Below, one piece after another: positions 11,354-18,559 of a stretch of DNA of 21,964 nt. The translations under genes were made by a program, and so were the position numbers. The notes below the pieces were generated by a model. The model had not been told where the DNA came from and searched no databases. It saw only the letters and a list, made by a program, of their open reading frames with translations. Position 1 is the stretch's first letter. Each line of letters begins with the position of its first letter. Origin of the DNA: a virus; IMG/VR virus record IMGVR_UViG_3300042516_003053, positions 1 to 21,964 of that record; one strand, given 5' to 3'.

Positions 11354-11915
11354 GACCGAAGAAACCTGGGCTCCGATCCCATCGCTGACCGGCCAGTATC
11401 TGGCCTCCTCAATCGGGCGTATCCGGCGCGTCGTGGACAGCAAGATCATGCCGTTCCACATGAACGACGGATACCTTTACGTCGTCATCGACAAGAAGCA
11501 CTACAGGTCGCATCGACTGATTGCGGAGGCCTTCTTCGGCCCCTGCCCGGAGGGTCATTACGTCTGCCACATCAATTCCGTGAAGCACGACAACCGCATT
11601 GAGAACTTGAAGTACGGAACGCCATCCGAAAACGCTCAAGACAGCATCGCTGAAAGATCTCGATGGCGCGGCGTGACGCGCGAGGCAAATGGCCTTCCGG
11701 GCGGCATCCGCGCGGTGTGCATCTTTGAGCGGAAGCCAGGGGTGTGGCGCATCAGGACAGAGACGCGGGATGAGAAAAACAACCGCGTCTTCTCGACTTT
11801 CACCGTCCGGGGGGATCGCGCGGAGGCCGAAAAAGGCCGCCTGCAGGTGCTTTCGGGTAACGAATTACACGCCGGGGTCAGAGCTCCGTGTAAAGCTGCC
11901 ACTAACATTCAATGA
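11352..11915 (+). CDS. HNH homing-type endonuclease with integrase-like C-terminal domain, 187 aa
   Basis: An N-terminal NUMOD4-like motif (WAPIPSLTGQYLASSIGRIR, residues 6-25) precedes an HNH_3-type nuclease: HRLIAEAFFG (H54), YVCHINSVKHDNRIENLKYG (H73, N81, N85) and TPSENAQDS. Such enzymes are free-standing homing endonucleases. The C-terminal part (residues 124-167, IFERKPGVWRIRTETRDEKN) matches the integrase N-terminus: 20 of 30 aligned positions are identical between HNH 125-154 and Int 6-35. This domain probably gives DNA recognition. The gene follows int by 35 bases. The last 20 residues look unrelated to either domain. Confidence 0.85.
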   Translation: MTEETWAPIPSLTGQYLASSIGRIRRVVDSKIMPFHMNDGYLYVVIDKKHYRSHRLIAEAFFGPCPEGHYVCHINSVKHDNRIENLKYGTPSENAQDSIAERSRWRGVTREANGLPGGIRAVCIFERKPGVWRIRTETRDEKNNRVFSTFTVRGDRAEAEKGRLQVLSGNELHAGVRAPCKAATNIQ

Positions 11916-12130
11916 AATCAAGGCACTTGCGAGGGTATCCCACCATCATGTGAGAACCGACCCCGCGTGCCATCTTGTTGATTTTCGTGCAACAGGCGAC
12001 GCATCTAGTGCGCCGAAAAGCAGGGTTTGCGGCCTGTTCGGGTAACGAAAAGAAAATGGTTGACTTGGGGCATGCAGACTTGCCAAGGTGCCGCGTGGCG
12101 TTCTTTCTCTGTCCTCCCTAGCAAGCACCT
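11916..12130. other. Gene-free stretch between HNH gene and terminator; attP candidate region
   Basis: No credible gene on either strand. It is less GC-rich than its surroundings in places. The 13-mer TTCGGGTAACGAA occurs twice, at 11852-11864 (inside the HNH 3' end) and 12037-12049. In the circular order this is where int and the late operon meet, which is where attP usually lies. I cannot identify a core or a tRNA-like sequence, so the attP call is by position only. Confidence 0.4.
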
Positions 12131-12160
12131 CCCCGGCCCCTCAAAAGGCCGGGGTTTTTT
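12131..12160 (+). terminator. Rho-independent terminator after int-HNH
   Basis: CCCCGGCC (12131-12138) pairs with GGCCGGGG (12147-12154) around an 8-nt loop and is followed by six T (12155-12160). It is a canonical intrinsic terminator for plus-strand transcription from int/HNH. It lies 2 bases beyond the late operon's stop codon, so it also separates the two convergent units; on the minus strand no T-run follows the stem. Confidence 0.9.
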
Positions 12161-12161
12161 C

Positions 12162-14165
12162 TTAGCGGTACTGCTCCGCGTCGGCCGCGCCCATGAGGGC
12201 CTGCAGGCCCAGCAGGCCTTGACGCTCCGGCGGGATCGGCCGGCCAAACCAAAGCTTAGACGAAACGTAGGGCAGGCCCAGGCCCAGGGTGGCGGATACC
12301 ACCGGATCAACCAGCCCCGCGGCGGCCGCACCACCCGCCCCTGCGCCCAGGCCAGCCGTAGTTGTGCCGCTGGTGCGCGCCCCGGTCAGCACGTTCTGGG
12401 CGAAGCTGCGCTGCGCCGTTCCGCTGTTGGGCGTCGGGTTCGGGATAATCGCTTCCCCGGCGCGCACAAGGCGCGTGAAGGGGTCTTGCGCCATCCCATA
12501 GGCCTCCGGCCCCAGAGATGCCCTCTCGGTCTGCGCAAGCGCGCTGGGCGGGATGAAGCCGGTATTGAGCTTGTCCTTGCCGGTCGCGCTGCCCATGGCC
12601 TCCCTGACGCGGGAGAACAGCGCATAGTCGCGATTGAGATCCTTCCACGCCTGGGCCAGGTTTGAGCCGCCAGCCTGCTGGCCGGCATTGCCTGCCATCT
12701 GCGTGCTGGGAAGATTGGCGCCCCCAGTGGTTTGCAAGGCACGCTCGTCTGGCCCCGGCAAACGCGCTTGACCAGGCAGTAGTGGCTGATTGCCGGGCGC
12801 AGTGGCTTGAGCGCCACCAGGCGCCTGCGTGGGCGTCTGGGCGGCAGACCGCTCCATGAGCCCCTGGAAGCTGTCGCGCAGCCGCTCCATGGCCTTGCCG
12901 TACTCGCGGATGGCTGGATTGTCGCTGCGCTTGGCGCTGTCGGCCGCGAAGCGCATCTCGCCGTCAATGACCCGGTAATTGGCGCCCGGCATTTCAGCGC
13001 CCTGCGCGCGCGCCGCCACGAACTCCTCGACGCGGCGCAGCTGGCTGTCGAAGGCCCGGTACAGGCCGTCGTCCAGGCCGCGCGTGTACTGCGACCGCAT
13101 GCCGCTCACCTGGTTGGCGAAGGTGTCGTCCGGGCGAAGCCGGGTCGCGGCCTCGAGCGCGTCCGCCTTCTGGCCCCATTGCCGCTGGTAGGCCGTCAGA
13201 ACCTCCGGCGTGGCGATGTCGCTGTCCAGCCCGAATTGACGATTTACCGCGCGCGTCCAGCCACGCATGGTGTTGTCCTCGGCGCGCGCCACCGCGGGGG
13301 CCGACGTCGGCAGATAGCGCATCACGCTCTCGAAGACCGACGCGCTGGGGTTGCCCAGCTGCTGCGCCGGCGTGAGAGGCACGCCAGCCTGGCGCAGCGC
13401 CTCGAGGTTCTCCACCCGCGGCCCAGGGTTGCGTGCCGGGAAGACGTTCTGAGGGCGCAGCATCGGCGCCATAGGCACAGCCATACCGCCAAGGACAGCA
13501 AGCGGCGCCGGGACGCCACCCTCGAGCAGCCCTTGCGTCACACCACCGGCCGTTGTCGCGGCCGCGGTTTGCGCGCCTGGTCCAGCCGCCAGGGTCTCGG
13601 CTACCGGCCGACCGAATTGCGACGAGATCGGCAGCGCGTCTGCGATCGCGCGAGCCTGGCGCGCGCCCAGCATGGTCTCCACGCCAGCCCGCGCGGCGGT
13701 GCTCGTCATGCGTTCCATCGCGCCTTCCGGCTGAGGCACGCCGGCGCGCGTCATGAGCTCGTCGTAGGCCTGCGAGGGCGTGCGCTGATTGCCACCCGTT
13801 GCTGCGTTCCAGGCGCTCACCGCCAGGTCAGAGATAGGCCGCGCGAAGCCCGCCGCCACGCCGCCGGCGATCGCGCCAGGGATTGCGCCCACGCCACCGA
13901 AAGGAGCGCCCATGGCGGCCCCGGCAAGCATGCCCGCGCCAATGTCCCCAAAGGTTCGCAGACCCAGCCCAGCGCCGCGCGCAAGGCCTTCCGTGGCGGT
14001 GCGCTGTGGTGGAGGCGCTGCGGGGAGGGGCTTCCACTGCGTGCCGTCGTTGAAGATCTCCTCGCCCGTCTGCGGGTTCCTGGCGCGCTGCGCCGGCTTC
14101 CACTGACCATCCTCGCCAACGACCAAGATCTCGCCGGTTTCCCGGTTGATTGCCACATTGCTCAT
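12162..14165 (-). CDS. Large internal virion (ejection) protein, 667 aa
   Basis: Last gene of the late operon. Two copies of a short motif open it (TGEILVVGEDGQWKPA at about 10-25 and TGEEIFNDGTQWKPL at 33-47). A long Gly/Ala-rich, membrane-seeking stretch follows (about 62-110). The middle is helical, a Gln/Pro/Gly-rich linker lies near 440-500, and a second Gly/Ala hydrophobic segment is near the C-terminus (about 590-630). This resembles the largest ejection proteins of short-tailed phages, which leave the capsid and form a conduit through the envelope. With the two preceding genes (287 and 470 aa) it parallels the three-protein set of P22 in order and rough size. Assignment is by context and composition. 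Confidence 0.65.
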   Translation of the reverse strand: MSNVAINRETGEILVVGEDGQWKPAQRARNPQTGEEIFNDGTQWKPLPAAPPPQRTATEGLARGAGLGLRTFGDIGAGMLAGAAMGAPFGGVGAIPGAIAGGVAAGFARPISDLAVSAWNAATGGNQRTPSQAYDELMTRAGVPQPEGAMERMTSTAARAGVETMLGARQARAIADALPISSQFGRPVAETLAAGPGAQTAAATTAGGVTQGLLEGGVPAPLAVLGGMAVPMAPMLRPQNVFPARNPGPRVENLEALRQAGVPLTPAQQLGNPSASVFESVMRYLPTSAPAVARAEDNTMRGWTRAVNRQFGLDSDIATPEVLTAYQRQWGQKADALEAATRLRPDDTFANQVSGMRSQYTRGLDDGLYRAFDSQLRRVEEFVAARAQGAEMPGANYRVIDGEMRFAADSAKRSDNPAIREYGKAMERLRDSFQGLMERSAAQTPTQAPGGAQATAPGNQPLLPGQARLPGPDERALQTTGGANLPSTQMAGNAGQQAGGSNLAQAWKDLNRDYALFSRVREAMGSATGKDKLNTGFIPPSALAQTERASLGPEAYGMAQDPFTRLVRAGEAIIPNPTPNSGTAQRSFAQNVLTGARTSGTTTAGLGAGAGGAAAAGLVDPVVSATLGLGLPYVSSKLWFGRPIPPERQGLLGLQALMGAADAEQYR

Positions 14166-15577
14166 CAGCGGATGACCTCAAAGCCAGGGGGAAGCGCAGG
14201 CGCGCTGGGAGCAGCTGCCGGCGGCGTGTAGCCGGGCTGCACGCGCCCGTATTCGCCAGATGAGACTTCGCGCAACCGGCGCTCCGCGTCCGTTTGCCGC
14301 CTCTGCACCGCGGCGATCGCCCGGTTCAGTAGAGCTTCACGCTCTGCCCTGCTCATGTTCGCCGACGCGCCCATGTCGAGCAGGATCTTACGTTCGCCTT
14401 CAGTCGGGTTGCCGCCAAAGATCGAGCGCAGCTGAGACAGCGCCTGCTCGGTCATGATCGAGGTTAGAGACCGCGTCGCCACCGCACTATTCTGATCAAA
14501 GCCCGTCGCGCCGGCCGCCGCTCCGCGCAGTGCAGCGCCTGGCCCCGCGTAAGCCTGCGGGCTAAGGCGCAGTGCCTCCCGCAAAGAACCTTCGGCGTCG
14601 CGCATGCTCTGAAGGTTGCTCTCGGTCTCTTCCTTGAGCTTGAGCTCCGACGGCGCAAGCTGCCGCGGCTGCGTGCTGGTGATCGACACCTGAGCACCGC
14701 CGGGCGTCGTGACCGTACGCGTCTCGCCGCCAGGGGCGCCGGCCGTCGGCGGCGCGCCAGAAGCCGTGGGGCCGCCGCCGGCAGCGGTGTCCGCCGCCGC
14801 CCTGAGAGCCGCCGCGCTGGGGCGGGGGACGCCTTCGGGGATGGAGGGCTGGATCTGCACCACCTCACCATTTCTGACTTCGGTGCGGCCGCCGTAGAGG
14901 CGCGTCCACGCCAGCGCGTATTCTGGGCTGTTGACAAGCTCAGGATTACGCATGCCCTGCAGGATGGTGGCCTGCGCGTCACCCTCGAGACCACCTTGCG
15001 GCCGCGGCTCCGTGACGCGATCCCAGCGATTGGTTTGGGAATTGAACTGATACAGCGCGCCACCGGCTTCCACCGTGCGCGGCTCGTTCATCGTCCGCCT
15101 CAGCTGCTCCACCTGCAGGCGCCGCTGCTCGGCTTCCAGAGGATCCTGGCCGAGGCGCTGGATCCTGATCTGGCGCAGCGCCTGGCTGATGTCCTGGGCG
15201 CGCATGCCACCAAACTGCTGCAGGTCATAGCCCGTCGCCGCCTTGAAGGCGTCGGGGCTCTTCATCAGATCGCCAATGCGCTTGATCTCATCAGTCTCCT
15301 GCCGGCGCTGATCCATCTGCGCTGTCATGAGCCGCCGCTGGGAGGCGTTGTACAGATCCGTATTCACACCCGAGGCCGCCTGGCCCAGCTGAGAGAAGAT
15401 CTGAGCCCGCTGCGCCGGCATGATGGGCTGGCCGGCGGCGAGTAGCGTCGCGCTGATGTTGGCCAGCGCGTTGACCGCTGCATCGCGCACGTCGGCCCTG
15501 GGGACGCCGTAGCGCGGGTCGATCTGCGCCATCTCGGTCGGATCGCCGCCGGTGAAGAAATCGAGAAGACCCACCAT
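14165..15577 (-). CDS. Internal virion protein, 470 aa
   Basis: Begins MVGLLDFFTGGDPTEMAQID and is mostly helical, rich in Gln, Arg and Ala (coiled-coil-like at about 75-190), with a Pro/Gly/Ala linker near 275-310 and a second helical part (LKLKEETESNLQSMRDAEGS to EREALLNRAIAAVQRRQTDA). No enzyme motif is visible. Its place between the transglycosylase and the largest internal protein suggests the second ejection protein (P22 gp20-like in position and size). GGAG lies 9 nt before the ATG; the stop shares one base with the next start. Confidence 0.6.
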   Translation of the reverse strand: MVGLLDFFTGGDPTEMAQIDPRYGVPRADVRDAAVNALANISATLLAAGQPIMPAQRAQIFSQLGQAASGVNTDLYNASQRRLMTAQMDQRRQETDEIKRIGDLMKSPDAFKAATGYDLQQFGGMRAQDISQALRQIRIQRLGQDPLEAEQRRLQVEQLRRTMNEPRTVEAGGALYQFNSQTNRWDRVTEPRPQGGLEGDAQATILQGMRNPELVNSPEYALAWTRLYGGRTEVRNGEVVQIQPSIPEGVPRPSAAALRAAADTAAGGGPTASGAPPTAGAPGGETRTVTTPGGAQVSITSTQPRQLAPSELKLKEETESNLQSMRDAEGSLREALRLSPQAYAGPGAALRGAAAGATGFDQNSAVATRSLTSIMTEQALSQLRSIFGGNPTEGERKILLDMGASANMSRAEREALLNRAIAAVQRRQTDAERRLREVSSGEYGRVQPGYTPPAAAPSAPALPPGFEVIR

Positions 15578-15589
15578 GATGCTTGTCTC

Positions 15590-16453
15590 CTAGTCCAAAA
15601 GGCCGCGCCGGCGTTGAAAGGGCTGCAAGGGTTGAATGGGCTGGAATTGACGAGGCCCCATCACCTGTGCGCGCAGATCAGGTTGCTGCATCTGCTGAGG
15701 CTGCGAAAGCGATTGAAGCTGCAGGAAGCTTCTTTGCGCAGAACCAGCAGACGCTAGGCGCGCGGCGTTCTTTGCGTCCTCTTCCTTCTGCTGGGCAATC
15801 TGCTCCGGCGTCAACGGCGTGGCCGGATCCACCAGGTCAGGCGCAACGTAGTTGCCTAGCCGACGCAAGGACGTACCAATGTCTCGAGCGTAGACAGGCT
15901 GCGGCATCGTCGTGTTGCCTGGGTTTGCTTCCGCGCCCTGGTATCCAGGCGATCCAAATGTCAAAGCTTGGACCGACCCAGGAGCGACAGGCATTGTCGG
16001 GCTTCCTGGGTTTGCTTCTGCGCCCTGGTAGGTTGGCGTGCCAGGCACACCAAGGCCAAAGCGCGTCGCAGCCTCGCGCCCGATCTGCGTGATAGGTTCT
16101 ACGCCGCCGGCATTCCGCACCGCGTGCCAGGGCGTCACGCCGGTGCGCATGCGATCGATGCTGAAATCCACCTGCTGCTGCCAATTCTCCCGCGACGGAG
16201 GCGCACCAAAACGCTGCTGGAACTCGTAGGCCATCCCGCCAGGCGCGATGCGGCGCGGGTCGCGAGATCCAGAGAACAGCTGAAAGGGGCCGAATGAATA
16301 GCCGCGCGTGTCGACATTGCCAAACGTCGGAGAGTTGAGCGTCCGCTCGTTCAGACCCTCCCTGCTGGCAATCCCCAGCGCCAGGTTTGGATCGACGCCA
16401 CGGTCGACCGCGCGGCGGTAAATGTAGTCAGCAATCGTCTGCATGTCAGCCAT
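15590..16453 (-). CDS. Virion-associated lytic transglycosylase-like protein, 287 aa
   Basis: The N-terminal domain (about residues 1-135) has LALGIASREGLNERTLNSPT with candidate catalytic E32 and RGYSFGPFQLF (50-60), the E and GxxxGxFQ pattern of SLT-type peptidoglycan-cleaving enzymes. It should open the cell wall during DNA entry. A linker follows with the repeat YQGAEANPGSPTMP/YQGAEANPGNTTMP (142-155 and 171-184), and the C-terminus is Gln/Pro-rich and basic. ATG 16453 overlaps the upstream gene by 8 bases. Located first in the ejection-protein series. Confidence 0.7.
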   Translation of the reverse strand: MADMQTIADYIYRRAVDRGVDPNLALGIASREGLNERTLNSPTFGNVDTRGYSFGPFQLFSGSRDPRRIAPGGMAYEFQQRFGAPPSRENWQQQVDFSIDRMRTGVTPWHAVRNAGGVEPITQIGREAATRFGLGVPGTPTYQGAEANPGSPTMPVAPGSVQALTFGSPGYQGAEANPGNTTMPQPVYARDIGTSLRRLGNYVAPDLVDPATPLTPEQIAQQKEEDAKNAARLASAGSAQRSFLQLQSLSQPQQMQQPDLRAQVMGPRQFQPIQPLQPFQRRRGLLD

Positions 16454-18002
16454 TGTTGAGCGCCTTCCGCATCGGGCCAAAGCCCAGGTTCACCGCCTTG
16501 CGGCCGGCCACTTCCGTCACCTGGCCTGGGTACTTCTTCTCGATCTCCTGCGCCATCGGACCCACCACCTTCGGGTAGGTCTTCGGGTCGCCCTTGTACC
16601 GATAGGCGTACATCGTCAGGCCGGTCTCCTCGTCCTTGCCGACCTTCTCGATGTCCGTCTTCATGCGCTCGTCGGAGAACCCAAGCAAAGGCGCGAGGGC
16701 TGCGAAACCAGAAGCCGCGCTGCCCGCCGCACCGAGGCCGGCAAGCAGGTTATTGCCCCGAGGCACGAACTGCGAGCCGCTAGTGGTCGTGCCATAGGGT
16801 GTAGCAGTAGTCGCACCAAGACGCAGGTTCAGCATTTCAATCGGATAGTTGCGCTGCTCTTGGTAGCGCGCATAAGCCTCGTCGAGCGCAGCCTGGTTCA
16901 TGGCCTGCCGCTGCTGGCCGATGCTTTCAAGGATCGCCGCATCCTGCTGCCGCGCGTCTTGATAGGTCGTGCCAAGATTGCCCAGCATCCCGGCGGCCGC
17001 CAGGCGCTGTTGCGCCCCCTGCAGACCCGCCGCCTGGTTAAGCTGCTGTGCCTGCAGGGCCTGCGACGCATTGACCTGCGAGGCCGTCAGACCAGCCTGC
17101 TGGTTGGCCAGGGCCGCCTGCTGCCCCAGCTGTGCCGTGGTAGTGCCGGCCTCGAGGCCCGCGCGTTGATTGGCCAGGGCGGCCTGCAGCGCCCGGTCGA
17201 TGTTGAATTGCCCCGTCTGGATGCCGGCGGCCTGGTTGGCCAATGCAGCCTGTTGGGCCAGCTGCGCGCTCGTCGTCCCTGCCGCGAGGTTGGCCTGCTG
17301 GTTGGCCAGCGCAGCTTGCATGGCGCGCTGCTGGTCCGCCTGGAGAAGCGCCGCGGCCTGGTTGTACCCTTGAGAGCGCAAATTGGCCGAGAGCTCACCG
17401 GCCGACCGCGCGGCCTCCCCCAGTGCCACACCTTCGGCAATACCTTGGCGAGATCCGCCGAAAGCCCGCGCTGAAAGAGCCTGATCTCCAAGCCGGTTGA
17501 CAGCCTGCTGTGTCGCCCCCTCAAGACGCGAGAGGGCAGCATTCTCGACGTTTGAGATGTAGGGGTTCATGTAAGACGACACGTCACCCTGCAGAAAATT
17601 GGGGGCCGTGATGTTCTGCGCGCCAACACCAGCCGCGCCCACACGCTCAAAGCCCGTCTGGCCGGCAGATACGCCCATGGCATTGACCCCGTAAGGGTTG
17701 ACGCTCTGGTAGCCGATCTGCGAGGCATTCACGCCGAGGGGGTTGTAGTTGGCGCTTTCTGTGGCGGTTTGAAACGCCTCATTGAATGCGGGCTGCGTCG
17801 CGCCAACACCGGCCTGGGCGTATCGGAATGCAGCCTCCTGCTCGGGCGCAAAACCAGCCTGCAGCTGCCCGGCGTAGGCCTCGTAAGGACGTTTGCTGAT
17901 CGTGTCAGCAATCGCAATGTTTTCCTTCGTCACCCCCTCGAGCCACGCAGGTAGCTCTGTTTTCGTGACGACCGGCGTCTGCTTAGGTGCGCTGCTGCCC
18001 AT
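16446..18002 (-). CDS. Repeat-rich structural protein with C-terminal S74 self-cleaving chaperone domain, 518 aa
   Basis: The N-terminal part (1-200) contains Asn/Gly-rich segments (VNPYGVNAMGVSAGQTGFER). The centre (about 220-340) carries imperfect repeats around QAALANQQAGLxAGTTxAQL, Ala/Gln-rich and helical. After a Gly/Ala hydrophobic segment (about 425-441) comes FSDERMKTDIEKVGKDEETG...MYAYRYKGD...VVGPMAQEIEKKYP, the S74/intramolecular chaperone domain. The expected Ser-Lys pair is S443 and K448. Such domains trimerise the protein and then cut themselves off. They usually sit on tail spikes or fibres; here the context is between tail and ejection genes. The start overlaps the preceding gene by 20 bases. 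Confidence 0.75.
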   Translation of the reverse strand: MGSSAPKQTPVVTKTELPAWLEGVTKENIAIADTISKRPYEAYAGQLQAGFAPEQEAAFRYAQAGVGATQPAFNEAFQTATESANYNPLGVNASQIGYQSVNPYGVNAMGVSAGQTGFERVGAAGVGAQNITAPNFLQGDVSSYMNPYISNVENAALSRLEGATQQAVNRLGDQALSARAFGGSRQGIAEGVALGEAARSAGELSANLRSQGYNQAAALLQADQQRAMQAALANQQANLAAGTTSAQLAQQAALANQAAGIQTGQFNIDRALQAALANQRAGLEAGTTTAQLGQQAALANQQAGLTASQVNASQALQAQQLNQAAGLQGAQQRLAAAGMLGNLGTTYQDARQQDAAILESIGQQRQAMNQAALDEAYARYQEQRNYPIEMLNLRLGATTATPYGTTTSGSQFVPRGNNLLAGLGAAGSAASGFAALAPLLGFSDERMKTDIEKVGKDEETGLTMYAYRYKGDPKTYPKVVGPMAQEIEKKYPGQVTEVAGRKAVNLGFGPMRKALNNG

Positions 18003-18327
18003 CTGGTGTGTACTCCATCATGATCATCCGCCGCTTCCAGCCTCTGGCCTTAAAGATCGGCTCATAGCCCGGTCGAACACATGCTCGAGCGAACTCGCAT
18101 CCTTGTTCTATCGCCCACTTCTCCACCTCGTCCATAAGCTTCAGTACCGCATCGAGCTCGCCGGCCGAAATAAAGCAGTGAAGGAACTTGCGCCGTGGCG
18201 ACTGCGAGATCTCGGTAACGATGATCGCGCGATCGTTGAAGTGCGCCTGCATCTCCCCTCGTTTGAGGGCTTCGATGACGTCTTCTAGGGTGTGCGTGTC
18301 GCTGCCTAGGCGCAGCGCCTTCCGCAT
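17983..18327 (-). CDS. GNAT-like phage protein, 114 aa
   Basis: Helical N-terminus (MRKALRLGSDTHTLEDVIEA) then beta strands AIIVTEISQSPRRKFLHCFI and EKWAIEQGCEFARACVRPGY EPIFKARGW, similar to the GNAT-like proteins found among podovirus internal or tail genes (T7 gp13-type). The classical acetyl-CoA loop (Q/RxxGxG/A) is not evident, so it may be structural rather than an enzyme. I start it at ATG 18327, one base after the upstream TAG; a longer form from TTG 18357 is possible. Neither has a good Shine-Dalgarno, so translation is probably coupled. Confidence 0.6.
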   Translation of the reverse strand: MRKALRLGSDTHTLEDVIEALKRGEMQAHFNDRAIIVTEISQSPRRKFLHCFISAGELDAVLKLMDEVEKWAIEQGCEFARACVRPGYEPIFKARGWKRRMIMMEYTPDGQQRT

Positions 18328-18328
18328 C

Positions 18329-18559
18329 CTAGTAAGGAGGAGAGCCTGTTTGTCCAAGGGCCACCGCCGTTGTTACCAGGTTCCCGCTGTTATCTACCGT
18401 AACTTTATACACAGAACCATTGGGGGCTTGAAGCAAAACCGACTCGACCGCCTGGATTTTCATCACGGCCTGGTCGACCAGCTGGTCCAATGCCGAAAGA
18501 GCCCGCGTGAAGTAGGCGCTGTCGTATTGGCCCGGCGCCGGAGGAAGGTTCGCCCTCAT
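18329..18559 (-). CDS. Small structural protein, 76 aa
   Basis: MRANLPPAPGQYDSAYFTRA at the start, a central helix (LSALDQLVDQAVMKIQAVES) and an end LLQAPNGSVYKVTVDNSGNL. Short proteins with this NLPPAP start and APNGSxYxxTVDNxGxL end occur between the tail stabilisation and ejection genes of podovirus-like prophages; they are probably tail or assembly factors. The ATG overlaps the previous stop (ATGA). Its TAG is followed after one base by the next ATG. Confidence 0.65.
   Translation of the reverse strand: MRANLPPAPGQYDSAYFTRALSALDQLVDQAVMKIQAVESVLLQAPNGSVYKVTVDNSGNLVTTAVALGQTGSPPY

Noticed and set aside
11916-12130. tRNA or tRNA-end attachment core
   Set aside because: No cloverleaf, T-loop or CCA end could be found on either strand.
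12807-14231. Long plus-strand frame (474 codons) opposite the large ejection protein gene
   Set aside because: Arg/His-rich, low-complexity translation, antisense to a gene with sensible composition, operon overlaps and matching neighbours. GC-rich DNA produces such shadows.
16443-17474. Plus-strand frame of 343 codons opposite the S74 protein gene
   Set aside because: Leu/Arg-rich mirror of the AALANQQ repeats, no recognisable motif, no ribosome-binding site.
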